A stretch of DNA of 40,718 nt from a virus. Both the position numbers and the translations under genes were made by a program. The notes under the pieces are model-generated. The model had not been told where the DNA came from and searched no databases. It worked only from the letters and a program-made list of their open reading frames with translations. Location of the stretch: IMG/VR virus record IMGVR_UViG_3300047321_000073, positions 1-40,718 of that record; one strand, 5' to 3'. Every line of letters begins with the position of its first letter. Position 1 is the first letter of the stretch. Shown piece after piece: positions 31,425 to 38,782 of the stretch.

Positions 31425-33299
31425 ATGATTCATTACCGCCATGGCGTCAACGGCGAACCGGTAACCGTGTTCGTCCCTGAGACGGACGGCGACCTTCGCA
31501 CCTTCATGGACTGGGCGCGCACGAAGCCTGAGCTTGCCGTTGACTCCGAGACAACCGGGTTGGACATTTACTCGCCCGGCTACCGCTTGCGCACAGTGCA
31601 ATTCGGCACAGCGGACGAAGCCTGGGTCATCCATTACGAACTGGGCGGCAGGTTCGTTGAGGCAGCGGAGTACGTGCTCCGGCACTGCCCGCGCATGCTC
31701 ATTCACAACGCGCCGTTTGACTGGCTTGTGTTCGACGCGCATACATCCGTGTCGCTGGAATCGCTTGCCCCGCGCACGACGGATACGAAGATCAAAGCAA
31801 CTCTGATTGACCCGCGGCAGCCTCAAGAGGGCGGCATAGGGACCGGCCTTAAGCCGCTGAGCGCCTTCTACGTTGACCCCACGGCGCCGGACACTCAGGG
31901 CGACCTGACGGCAGTCTTCCGTTCGCTGGGACTGACGAAGGCAACGGGCTGGGCGGGTATCGACCTTCGGCACCCAACTTACAACTTGTACGCGGGACTT
32001 GACGTCATACTCACGGCGCGTCTGAATCCGAAGCTTGACGCCGAGCATGAGCGGCTGGGTGTCCGGCCGGCGCTTGTCCAGTATGAACACGAGATAGCCC
32101 ACATGTGCGCCCACATGCAACGCGCTGGGCTTGTGCTGGATCTTGACTACGTCGACACGCTTCGTCGGATGCTGCGCGACGAAGAGGAGAAGTACCTCAC
32201 CATTGCCGCCCGGTGGGGGGTGGATGCGGTCAACTCCGCCGCTCAGGTGTCGGAAGCGTTGCTTGCCATGGGTGAGACGCTGACGCACACGACTGACGGC
32301 GGGGCACTGAAGGTTGACAAAACCGTCTTGCTGCCGTTGGCCGACCTTGACCGGGAATGGCAGCGCGTTGGGGCACGAGCGCCTAACCCGTTGGCTGAGG
32401 CGGTACTCCGCAGCAAGCGCGCCGGCAAGTGGGTTACGACGTACGCCGACCGGTTCGCCTCGAACGTTGACCCGTCCGGACGAATCCACGCGACGATAAA
32501 CACCCTTCAGGCGCGCACGGGTCGCATGTCCATTTCGGGAGACTTCGCCGCGCAAACGCTGCCTTCGTCCGATTGGATGATCCGCCGCGCTGTGCTGTCT
32601 GACGAACCCGATCACATCGTTGGGTCCGTCGACTTTCAGGCGATCGAGATGCGCGTGTTGGCAGCGCTTGCCGACGTGAAGCGCATGAAGGCAGGCTTCA
32701 GCGACCCGCACCCGGACCCGACCATTTATCCGGACGGGTTCGACATTCACATGTACACGGCGCGGCTCATCAAGGGTCCGAACGCCACGAAGCGTGACCG
32801 GAAGGTGTTCAAGGGCGCTGGGTTCGGCAAGGTGTACGGCGGTGGCGTGGCGACGATTGCGCGGCAAACCGGAGCGACTGAGTCTGAGATTGCCCGCGCT
32901 GTCACGGAGTACGACCGGGTGTTCCCTGAGATCAAACGCGCGTCTTCGCGGTGGCAGCGGGAAGCGCGCAACACGGGGCTTGTGACTGTGTCGGTGACTG
33001 GTCGCCGGCTGCCGCTTGACCGTGATCGGACTTACGCCGTTGTGAACTACCAGTGCCAGAGCGCCGCCCGTGACGTGCTGGGGCAGGCCATGCTGAACAT
33101 GCGTGACGCTGGGCTTCTGGAGTACATGAAGCTTCCGATTCACGACGAAATCGTCTTCAGTGCCCCGAAGTCGGATGCAAAGGACATTGCGCGTGAGTTT
33201 GAGCGTTGCATGACCATGGACCTGTACGGCGTGCCGGTCGTTGCTGCCGCGGATCTGGGTGGGCGCTCGTGGGGTTCGCTGTACGGCGCTGACGTCTAA
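31425..33299 (+). CDS. Family A DNA polymerase with 3'-5' exonuclease (624 aa)
   Basis: The phage replicative polymerase. Exonuclease motifs: LAVDSETTGLD (Exo I, about 37), LIHNAPFDWLVFD (Exo II, about 92) and YNLYAGLDVILTARL (Exo III, about 186). Polymerase motifs: GSVDFQAIEMRVLAAL (A, about 400), RDRKVFKGAGFGKVYGGG (B, about 458) and IHDEIVF (C, about 571). There is no 5'-3' nuclease domain, as usual in phages. ATG 31425 has GGGGAG upstream. Confidence 0.96.
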   Translation: MIHYRHGVNGEPVTVFVPETDGDLRTFMDWARTKPELAVDSETTGLDIYSPGYRLRTVQFGTADEAWVIHYELGGRFVEAAEYVLRHCPRMLIHNAPFDWLVFDAHTSVSLESLAPRTTDTKIKATLIDPRQPQEGGIGTGLKPLSAFYVDPTAPDTQGDLTAVFRSLGLTKATGWAGIDLRHPTYNLYAGLDVILTARLNPKLDAEHERLGVRPALVQYEHEIAHMCAHMQRAGLVLDLDYVDTLRRMLRDEEEKYLTIAARWGVDAVNSAAQVSEALLAMGETLTHTTDGGALKVDKTVLLPLADLDREWQRVGARAPNPLAEAVLRSKRAGKWVTTYADRFASNVDPSGRIHATINTLQARTGRMSISGDFAAQTLPSSDWMIRRAVLSDEPDHIVGSVDFQAIEMRVLAALADVKRMKAGFSDPHPDPTIYPDGFDIHMYTARLIKGPNATKRDRKVFKGAGFGKVYGGGVATIARQTGATESEIARAVTEYDRVFPEIKRASSRWQREARNTGLVTVSVTGRRLPLDRDRTYAVVNYQCQSAARDVLGQAMLNMRDAGLLEYMKLPIHDEIVFSAPKSDAKDIAREFERCMTMDLYGVPVVAAADLGGRSWGSLYGADV

Positions 33300-33370
33300 G
33301 CGGAACCGTCCGGCCACGTTCCGGAGTTCTGACGCTGCCTCAAGATCACGCGCGGATAACGATCGAAGGT

Positions 33371-33383
33371 ACTCACGGTGAGT
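33371..33383. promoter_or_regulatory. Palindromic operator-like site 7
   Basis: ACTCACGGTGAGT, extended to GTACTCAC...GTGAGTAC (33369-33385), between the polymerase stop codon and its terminator. Confidence 0.68.
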
Positions 33384-33401
33384 ACGTCAGAACAAGATCA
33401 A

Positions 33402-33439
33402 AGCCCCGTTACCTGTAAAGGACAGGTAACGGGGCTTCT
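33402..33439 (+). terminator. Strong terminator after the DNA polymerase gene
   Basis: Perfect 15 bp arms AGCCCCGTTACCTGT and ACAGGTAACGGGGCT, loop AAAGG, then TCTG. Confidence 0.88.
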
Positions 33440-33716
33440 GTCATATGCCAAATCCGTACATCCAAAGGATGAGACGGCATCACGCCTTCGAATCCTCAAC
33501 AACCCCAGGCCGGCCCACCCGGTCATCACGTGTGTTCCGGACGAAAACGAACCTACTCACGTGAGTGCGTTCGGGTTATGTTCGAGCTGCACGACGGACC
33601 GGAAGTGATCAGCCTCCGTCGGCAAGAGTCGGTGACCGTATCGGTTGCCCTCACCTGCCCAAACGTGGGGTGAGCCTTGCCGTGAGCAGGCTGTGACGTC
33701 CTTCGTCGCTCCCTAA
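33440..33716. other. Gene-poor gap between polymerase terminator and sigma-like gene
   Basis: Together with the preceding bases this forms a stretch of about 460 bp without a convincing gene. It contains operator palindrome 8 and a weak CTCACC...GGTGAG hairpin near 33650-33673. Short open frames exist but have no ribosome site. A small RNA or a regulatory leader is possible; I see no further signal. Confidence 0.5.
33555..33566. promoter_or_regulatory. Palindromic operator-like site 8 (no-spacer form)
   Basis: ACTCACGTGAGT inside a longer imperfect hairpin (CGAACCT...GCGTTCG). Confidence 0.62.
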
Positions 33717-33732
33717 GTCACCGACTCCCTTC
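33717..33732 (+). promoter_or_regulatory. Early-promoter-like motif, copy 8
   Basis: GTCACCGACTCCCTTC ahead of the sigma-like gene, so that gene may activate its own promoter. Ribosome site AGGGAGTC at 33751-33758. Confidence 0.7.
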
Positions 33733-33763
33733 AGCGGATTCAAACGACCTAGGGAGTCACCAA

Positions 33764-34954
33764 ATGCTGTCCTTCGACACCATCAAGGCCGCTCAGTCCG
33801 CGGACAAGCTTGCCGCCACCACTGCCGCCGCAACCATCGTCGAAGCCATGGCGGGACGCATCAAGACTCACGCCGACCGGGCAGCGCGCCGTATGGCTCC
33901 GCACGGGGGTGCACGCCTCGCCGAATACAAGGATGAGTTTGCGCAGGTTGGTCGTGTGGCTGTGTTCGATGCGCTGAGCCGCTTCACGGACACGACGGTT
34001 GACGCGTTTGAGCGCTTCGTTTACTCGACCGTGGAAAACGCCATGAAGGATGCTGTCCGCACTGAGCGCAACGGCGGGGCGGGGGCGGACGAGACGGCTG
34101 TGAAGGTCTTCGCCTCCATGATTGAAGCCGCGGACGGCGACCTTTACGCGGCAGCGAAGATGTGCCAGACCTTGCCGCCGGCCGGTCGTCGCCTGAGCGT
34201 TGAGCGCGCTAACGCCGCCCGTCTTGCGTGGCAGGGTGCTCTGTCGCTGGACAAGGCCACTACCAACCATCAGAAGGCTGGTGAGGGTTCGTGGTCGCTC
34301 GGGGACATGCTTCCCGTTTACGACGAAGAGCTTGACGGCGAGATTCGCCCGAAGGTTGGTCGGGGCGCTGTGATCGAAGCCGCCATGGTTCTTGAGCGGT
34401 ACGTGGCTACGCCGAAGAACGACAAGGACCGTATCCGGCTCACTGACGCGCTTGTAGCCATGCGCCACGGGTTCGCCAACCCTGAGCACGTTGAGACGGT
34501 TGAGGACGTTGTCAGCGTGCCGCGCAACCCGCAGACGCGCCGCTACGTACTGGACGCAATGGCTGTTCTTCGCTCCGCTGTGTCGACGGTGGCGGACGGG
34601 GCGCTTGCCGCGGACCTTCGTGACGCCAGTGATGACCGCATGGCCGATTCGCGGGAGAAGCGCAACCGCGTAAATGACGTTCTTGACTCGATGGGGAAGG
34701 CACAGCGTGACGTACTGCGCCACTCGTTCGGCATCAATGACGTCATGGACTTCGGGTGGGGCGACGGGTGCGACATGGAAGGGCTGTGCGCGGCACTGGG
34801 CATGACGTACGTCAACGCGAAGGCTCACCGCGCTAAGGGTCGGAAGGCGTTCGCGAAGCGCTACGTGGCGGCTATCGCCATTGAGCGCCCCGCCTTTGCC
34901 GCTGTGCTCGAAGCCGCCGCTGCCGCGAACCTGAAGAACGGTGGGCGCAAGTGA
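33764..34954 (+). CDS. Divergent sigma-70-like protein (396 aa)
   Basis: A predicted phage RNA polymerase sigma factor, from pattern recognition only. Residues about 31-105 resemble sigma region 2: EYKDEFAQVGRVAVFDALSR, then F-T-D, FERFVYSTVENAMKDAVR. Residues about 305-366 resemble region 4: VLDSMGKAQRDVLRHSFG, then an HTH GLCAALGMTYVNAKAHRAKG. The middle 200 residues are unlike known sigma factors. ATG 33764 has AGGGAGT seven bases upstream. phiC31 early promoters are known to need a phage function, and this protein would fit. It could instead be an anti-sigma or other HTH protein. Confidence 0.55.
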   Translation: MLSFDTIKAAQSADKLAATTAAATIVEAMAGRIKTHADRAARRMAPHGGARLAEYKDEFAQVGRVAVFDALSRFTDTTVDAFERFVYSTVENAMKDAVRTERNGGAGADETAVKVFASMIEAADGDLYAAAKMCQTLPPAGRRLSVERANAARLAWQGALSLDKATTNHQKAGEGSWSLGDMLPVYDEELDGEIRPKVGRGAVIEAAMVLERYVATPKNDKDRIRLTDALVAMRHGFANPEHVETVEDVVSVPRNPQTRRYVLDAMAVLRSAVSTVADGALAADLRDASDDRMADSREKRNRVNDVLDSMGKAQRDVLRHSFGINDVMDFGWGDGCDMEGLCAALGMTYVNAKAHRAKGRKAFAKRYVAAIAIERPAFAAVLEAAAAANLKNGGRK

Positions 34955-35511
34955 GCGCGGGCACGGAGCAGAAGACGTGCACGAAGTGCGGCGAGACGAA
35001 GGCGCTTGACGCGTTCGCAGCCGAAAAGAAGGGAAAGTTCGGGCGCAGAGCGTCATGTAAAGCGTGCTGTAACGCGCACTCCGCAAAGTACTACGCCACC
35101 AATAGAGCTCAATGCGTCGAAGCGCGCCGCAGATGGGCAGAGAACAACCCGGACAGAGTTCGAGATAACAACCGCGCATGGCGTGAAAACAACGCGGAGC
35201 ACCTCAGCGAGTACTACCGAGCATGGTACGCAGCCAACCCGGACGCCGTGCAGCTTGCTCGTGCCCGTCGCCGTGCGCGCGTAGCCAACGCCCCGCATGA
35301 GCCGTACTCGCGTACCGACATATTCGCCGCCTACGGCGACACCTGCACCTACTGCGACGCACCCGCTGAGCATCTTGACCACGTGGTTCCCATCAGCAAG
35401 GGCGGAGCTGACGCAGCGCACAACCTCCTGCCGGCATGCGCCCCCTGCAACCTCTCCAAGAGCGATAAGAGCCTGGCCGATTGGGCCCTGAGCTGGGTCG
35501 CGAAGCCCTAG
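34951..35511 (+). CDS. HNH endonuclease 5 (186 aa)
   Basis: N-terminal zinc ribbon KTCTKCGETKALDAF...RRASCKACCN, then three short repeats of the YY/W-A-x-NPD type (YYATNRAQCVEARRRWAENN; AWRENNAEHLSEYYRAW), and a C-terminal HNH domain CTYCDAPAEHLDHVVPISKG, ADAAHNLLPACAPCNLSKSD. The C-terminal half is close to HNH 4. GTG 34951 overlaps the sigma-like gene end. Its codon use is less GC-rich in the N-terminal repeats, and its stop codon abuts an early-promoter motif, suggesting a mobile homing-type gene. Confidence 0.9.
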   Translation: MSAGTEQKTCTKCGETKALDAFAAEKKGKFGRRASCKACCNAHSAKYYATNRAQCVEARRRWAENNPDRVRDNNRAWRENNAEHLSEYYRAWYAANPDAVQLARARRRARVANAPHEPYSRTDIFAAYGDTCTYCDAPAEHLDHVVPISKGGADAAHNLLPACAPCNLSKSDKSLADWALSWVAKP

Positions 35512-35526
35512 TCACCGACTCCCTTC
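35511..35526 (+). promoter_or_regulatory. Early-promoter-like motif, copy 9
   Basis: GTCACCGACTCCCTTC, overlapping by one base the stop codon of HNH 5. It would drive the small-gene and nucleotide-metabolism block. Confidence 0.68.
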
Positions 35527-35562
35527 TAGGCCCACGAAGACGACGAACGAGGAGACAGACCA

Positions 35563-35766
35563 ATGGTTTTCAAGCTGAGCAACGGCTACCGCGTACGCAC
35601 CACCCGCGTAGACGACGGCGTTGAGTTCGAGACGCGCAACGCGAAGGGCGAAACGATCAGCAGCGTTCGCCACACGCACGCCGAAGCCGTCCCGCTGGTT
35701 CAGCGCCTGTCGGTACTGGACTCGTGCCGCTTCGTCCGACAGTACGGCGGCAAGATCCGCGCCTAG
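35563..35766 (+). CDS. Small hypothetical protein (67 aa)
   Basis: ATG 35563 has GAGGAGACAG upstream. It begins MVFKLSNGYRVRTTRVDDGV and has alternating beta strands (VEFETRNAKGETISSVRHTH) and a helical end. No family is recognised. It is the first gene after motif copy 9 and is followed by a tRNA-like sequence. Confidence 0.72.
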   Translation: MVFKLSNGYRVRTTRVDDGVEFETRNAKGETISSVRHTHAEAVPLVQRLSVLDSCRFVRQYGGKIRA

Positions 35767-35772
35767 CAAGCC

Positions 35773-35842
35773 GCCCCGGTAGCTCAACTGAGCAGAGCGC
35801 CGACCTAATCGGAAGATGCGGGTTCAAATCCCGTCCGGGGCA
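35773..35842 (+). tRNA. tRNA-like gene with shortened anticodon arm (70 nt)
   Basis: Acceptor GCCCCGG/CCGGGGC is perfect with A73. The D stem GCTC/GAGC and T arm GCGGG-TTCAAAT-CCCGT are sound. The anticodon arm is only CCGA-CCTAA-TCGG, 13 instead of 17 bases, so no normal seven-base loop or certain anticodon exists, and the D loop lacks GG. It is a tRNA relic or a non-canonical tRNA-like RNA. Confidence 0.6.
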
Positions 35843-35872
35843 CTCCAACCACTTCAACAGACAGGAAACACC

Positions 35873-36007
35873 ATGTCTGACTTTGCACGCAGCGTGTGCC
35901 GCCTAATGTCCGATCTGTGGGACGCCGCGGAGTGTGAGTTCTGGGCTTGCCCGTTGTCGGGTGACCAGCCGCATCATGACGGCTGCCTTACCGGCGCAGA
36001 CAGCTAG
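35873..36007 (+). CDS. Small hypothetical protein (44 aa)
   Basis: ATG 35873 has CAGGAAA upstream; longer readings run into the tRNA-like gene. The product begins MSDFARSVCRLMSDLWDAAE and continues CEFWACPLSGDQPHHDGCLT, with C, H and C residues that could bind a metal. No family is recognised. Confidence 0.6.
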   Translation: MSDFARSVCRLMSDLWDAAECEFWACPLSGDQPHHDGCLTGADS

Positions 36008-36017
36008 GGGGCGCGCA

Positions 36018-36425
36018 GTGCGCGTGTGGAGAGTTGCCCACGAGTCAGCCCGGTACGAAGGCTTTCCCGCCGGCCCGTACGCCTGTAGCGACACGTTGCC
36101 GAACGAAGTGAACCTCACCCTTTCCCGCATGTTCGAAGAGCACTGCAACGTTGAGCACCCTTCGCCGTACGCCGACGCTGACCTTCGCGGTATCAGTGCG
36201 CACGAGCGCTGTGGGTTCGACTCGCGGGAAGCGTTGGACGAGTGGTTCAGCGGGTTCGCACGGGTGCTTTCGGAGTGCGGGTTCCGCGTGTACACGTACG
36301 ACGTTCCCGACTTCGTATCCCGTGTGGGGCGGGCCGGCCAGACCGTTTTCGACCAGTACGAAGCGATTGAGCTGGACGTTGAGCCCCTTTCGCTGAAGCC
36401 GCAACAAACCGCACTGTTCGCATAA
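36018..36425 (+). CDS. Hypothetical protein (135 aa)
   Basis: GTG 36018 has TAGGGGG upstream. It begins MRVWRVAHESARYEGFPAGP and continues YACSDTLPNEV, with HPSPYADADLRGISAHERCG and FDSREALDEWFSGF. This pattern of short motifs recurs in Streptomyces phage hypothetical proteins. A helical EALDEWF segment precedes a beta-rich C-terminus (FRVYTYDVPDF). The function is unknown. Confidence 0.75.
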   Translation: MRVWRVAHESARYEGFPAGPYACSDTLPNEVNLTLSRMFEEHCNVEHPSPYADADLRGISAHERCGFDSREALDEWFSGFARVLSECGFRVYTYDVPDFVSRVGRAGQTVFDQYEAIELDVEPLSLKPQQTALFA

Positions 36426-36438
36426 GGAGAGAACCACC

Positions 36439-36738
36439 ATGCTGAGTGTCACGAACGAAACGAAGGCTGTACTGGTCGCGGAGAAGGGGCGGGTGGTCGG
36501 CTTCATCAAGTCTTCGGAGCCCGGCAAGATCAGCATTGCCGTTCCGGGTGAGCGAGCCGTGATGACTCCCGCTCAGGCGCGTCAGCTCGCCGCATGGCTG
36601 GTCGAAGAGGCCAACACGGGCGCAACGGCTACGCGGGAAGGTCGCGCTGACGCCGCCGTGCGTGCCGCTGAGGCGAAGCGACAGGATGAGGTCCGCGCAG
36701 CACTGGGAGGGCGCCCGGTCTACCGCCGTGGCTTCTGA
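36439..36738 (+). CDS. Hypothetical protein (99 aa)
   Basis: ATG 36439 has AAGGAGAG upstream. It begins MLSVTNETKAVLVAEKGRVV. The first half is beta-rich. The second half is a charged helix (EARRAEAKRQ-like, from about residue 62). No family is recognised. The next gene starts inside its last codons. Confidence 0.75.
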   Translation: MLSVTNETKAVLVAEKGRVVGFIKSSEPGKISIAVPGERAVMTPAQARQLAAWLVEEANTGATATREGRADAAVRAAEAKRQDEVRAALGGRPVYRRGF

Positions 36739-36910
36739 GGTAAAGCCCCCGCGGGCTACCGCTTCCCAGCGCCGCGCCGAACGGACCGCTGAGCGTGTGG
36801 ACGCATGGAAGATCGCACGGACCCTGATAGGCCCGGAATCTGACTGGCTTGACGGCTACACGTCCGAAGACGTTCTTGCCCTTGCCCGCTGGATTGACGG
36901 CACCGAATGA
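36728..36910 (+). CDS. Small hypothetical protein (60 aa)
   Basis: GTG 36728 lies inside the end of the previous gene, so the two are coupled. The product begins [20 protein letters not shown] and has a basic helix followed by [19 protein letters not shown]. No family is recognised. A terminator with an embedded operator follows. Confidence 0.68.
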   Translation: MASEVKPPRATASQRRAERTAERVDAWKIARTLIGPESDWLDGYTSEDVLALARWIDGTE

Positions 36911-36914
36911 CGAT

Positions 36915-36952
36915 GGGGCGAACCTACTCACAGTGAGTGGGTTCGCCCCTTT
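36915..36952 (+). terminator. Terminator-like hairpin containing an operator palindrome, upstream of thyX
   Basis: GGGGCGAACC...GGTTCGCCCC stem (one unpaired base at the junction) followed by TTT. ACTCACAGTGAGT forms the apex. The thyX ribosome site follows within ten bases, so the hairpin may also influence thyX expression. Confidence 0.75.
36926..36938. promoter_or_regulatory. Palindromic operator-like site 9
   Basis: ACTCACAGTGAGT in the hairpin 36915-36952. Confidence 0.62.
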
Positions 36953-36962
36953 GGGAGAGACC

Positions 36963-37667
36963 TTGAACGTTGAAATCCTCGCAGCGACGACGCTAAACGA
37001 AGACACTCTTGCCGACGCATACGGCTATGACGTGTGGGGGGAGAAGGGGGCGAACGGCTTTTTCTCGGCAGATGCCGACGCGATTGCTGAGGCCGCCGGC
37101 CGCATCTGCTACAAGTCCTTCAGCCGTCCGAACCCGAAGACGGCAAGCAATGACGCGTATCTCGCGAACATCCTTGCCCAGGGGCATTACAGCGTGCTGG
37201 AACACTCCTCCGTAACGTTCCTTGTCCGCGGCGTGTCCCGCGCACTGCTGACGGAGCTGACGCGGCACCGGCACCTGTCGTTCAGCGTTGTCTCACAGCG
37301 CTACGTCGACTACTCGAAGACGGAGCCGGTCATTCCCCCCGCCATGCGTGGCACGGAGCTTGAGAAGCCGTTCAGGGAGGATTACGCGGAAGCGCTTCAG
37401 GCGTATGACGCTGGGGTGAAGCTTCTCCGCGCACGTGGCCTGAGCCGGAAGGAAGCCCGCGAAGCCGCACGCGCTGTACTCCCGAACGCCGCCCCCGTCG
37501 ACATGGTGGTTACCGGCAACCTGCGCGCATGGCGTGACGTGTTGGGCAAGCGTTGGCACGTGGCCGCTGACGCTGAGATTCGCGAGTTCGCCGGCCTTGT
37601 GCTAACGCATCTTCGCGACGTTGCGCCGAACTCTGTTCAGGATGTGCCGGCGGTGCCGTATGAGTGA
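36963..37667 (+). CDS. thyX: Flavin-dependent thymidylate synthase ThyX (234 aa)
   Basis: Makes dTMP from dUMP using FAD and methylene-tetrahydrofolate. The ThyX motif appears as [14 protein letters not shown] (about residues 99-112). [25 protein letters not shown] and VVTGNLRAW are other family blocks. TTG 36963 has GGGAGAG six bases upstream; the longer open frame would cross the terminator. It forms an operon with a small gene, the thioredoxin-like gene and dCMP deaminase. Confidence 0.95.
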   Translation: MNVEILAATTLNEDTLADAYGYDVWGEKGANGFFSADADAIAEAAGRICYKSFSRPNPKTASNDAYLANILAQGHYSVLEHSSVTFLVRGVSRALLTELTRHRHLSFSVVSQRYVDYSKTEPVIPPAMRGTELEKPFREDYAEALQAYDAGVKLLRARGLSRKEAREAARAVLPNAAPVDMVVTGNLRAWRDVLGKRWHVAADAEIREFAGLVLTHLRDVAPNSVQDVPAVPYE

Positions 37668-37887
37668 TGCCGAAGGCAATCCGTTCCTGACCCTGTCCCC
37701 CGCTGCCGTTGACGTCCTTGACGACATGGCTGACGCATGGCTTGACCGTGATCGGCACGGCGAGTTGGTCAACGAACTGGGCTACGGACCCGCGAAGACA
37801 GCGGCGTTCAGTGAGATTCACGCGCTTGTCCGCGAAGCGTGGAAGGTGCGCGTCAACTACCGCAACGTTGAGGAGACGGACGAGTGA
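37660..37887 (+). CDS. Hypothetical protein (75 aa)
   Basis: ATG 37660 overlaps the end of thyX by 8 bases. It begins [20 protein letters not shown] and continues [20 protein letters not shown], a helical, acidic protein. No family is recognised. It sits inside the nucleotide metabolism operon. Confidence 0.72.
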   Translation: MSDAEGNPFLTLSPAAVDVLDDMADAWLDRDRHGELVNELGYGPAKTAAFSEIHALVREAWKVRVNYRNVEETDE

Positions 37888-38156
37888 TTAACGCCGTTCT
37901 GATCGGGCTTCCCGGTCACCGCTGGTCCCCGCGCATCATGGGCGCGTTCCGCCTCGTGTGCTGGGACATGGACGTTGAGCCGGAGTTCGTTGACGCCACG
38001 TTGTACGATCCGCGCGGCGAAGGCGTTGAGGTAGCGCCGACCATTCGCGTATACGCCGACGATGACCCTTACGGCGACGTGTTGGCCGAGCATCGGGGCG
38101 CAGCGACGGACGAAGAGATTCGCGCGCTACTTGAGCGGGGGCGCGCGCTTGTCTGA
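37884..38156 (+). CDS. Thioredoxin-like fold protein without CxxC (90 aa)
   Basis: GTG 37884 overlaps the previous stop codon (GTGA). The C-terminal half fits a thioredoxin fold: V-A-PTIRVYADD with the cis-proline, then AEHRGAATDEEIRALLERG. At the place of the CxxC active site it has GLPGHRWSPR, so it cannot do dithiol chemistry. The position between thyX and dCMP deaminase may reflect an ancestral glutaredoxin for nucleotide metabolism, or a structural partner of another protein. Fold assignment is by eye. Confidence 0.5.
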   Translation: MINAVLIGLPGHRWSPRIMGAFRLVCWDMDVEPEFVDATLYDPRGEGVEVAPTIRVYADDDPYGDVLAEHRGAATDEEIRALLERGRALV

Positions 38157-38553
38157 ACGACCTTCATGGGACGCGTACTTTCTGGCGGGTGCTGCCTGGG
38201 CGGCAAGCCGTGCGGACTGTACGCGCTCTCAGGTGGGCGCTGTGCTCGTGAACGCCTCCAACGAAGTGCGCGGCACTGGCTACAACGGCGCGCCGGCCGG
38301 AGTGCCAGGATGTGCTAGCGCGGGTGCGTGTCCGCGGGGTCAGCTCACGTACGCGCAGTGTGCGGCGAACACGGACTACAGCAACTGTGTGGCCGACCAC
38401 GCCGAACGCAACGCGATTCGTCACGCGCCTGCCGCTGAGCTTCCTGGGGCGACGCTGTATGTGACTCGTGAGCCGTGCCCGTCGTGCTGGACGCTGATAC
38501 GGGCTTCTGGTATTCGTCGCGTCGTGACCCCGGAATGTGACGTTCTCACGTGA
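38149..38553 (+). CDS. dCMP deaminase (134 aa)
   Basis: Converts dCMP to dUMP for ThyX. Zinc ligands are His in ADHAERNAI, with the catalytic Glu, and the two Cys in EPCPSCW. GTGYNGAPAG and the SKxxC-like DCTRSQVGAVLV segment are also family blocks. TTG 38149 is chosen from spacing to GCGGGGG; no in-frame ATG is better placed. GTGA links it to the next gene. Confidence 0.92.
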   Translation: MSERPSWDAYFLAGAAWAASRADCTRSQVGAVLVNASNEVRGTGYNGAPAGVPGCASAGACPRGQLTYAQCAANTDYSNCVADHAERNAIRHAPAAELPGATLYVTREPCPSCWTLIRASGIRRVVTPECDVLT

Positions 38554-38720
38554 GCCGCTACGGCGTCGGAGCTGACAAACGCGCGTGGTTCGTGACGCGG
38601 GATAACGTTCGGGTGCGGGGCATAGGAGTGTTCAGGCACAGGGCTGACGCTGAGCACGTTGCGGCACGGCGGAACGAGGGTAAGCGCACGTACGGCACTC
38701 TCCCTTCCGCGTCGTGTTGA
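38550..38720 (+). CDS. Small hypothetical protein (56 aa)
   Basis: GTG 38550 overlaps the dCMP deaminase stop codon. The product begins MSRYGVGADKRAWFVTRDNV and is basic (RHRADAEHVAARRNEGKRTY). The pattern suggests a small nucleic-acid-binding beta-alpha protein, but no family is recognised. It ends just before operator palindrome 10. Confidence 0.65.
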   Translation: MSRYGVGADKRAWFVTRDNVRVRGIGVFRHRADAEHVAARRNEGKRTYGTLPSASC

Positions 38721-38739
38721 CGTACTCACGTGAGTACGT
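38720..38739. promoter_or_regulatory. Palindromic operator-like site 10, longest perfect form
   Basis: ACGTACTCACGTGAGTACGT, a perfect 20 bp palindrome, 43 bp before the zinc-ribbon gene, which has no early-promoter-like motif. Confidence 0.7.
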
Positions 38740-38782
38740 TAGATTGTTCCTTGTCAGCAGGAAACGACGAAGGGCAGAAACC

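Noticed and set aside
31344-33317. 657-codon minus-strand open frame opposite the DNA polymerase
   Set aside because: Fully overlaps a polymerase with all motifs; no ribosome site or recognisable domain.
33378-33608. 76-codon open frame after the polymerase gene
   Set aside because: Its start lies within an operator and the frame runs through a strong terminator; no ribosome site.
33578-33673. 31-residue open frame starting MFELHDG
   Set aside because: No ribosome site and no coupling to a neighbour; too little to support a gene.
33749-35179. 476-codon minus-strand open frame opposite the sigma-like gene
   Set aside because: Antisense frame in biased GC-rich DNA, running across two + strand genes and a promoter motif.
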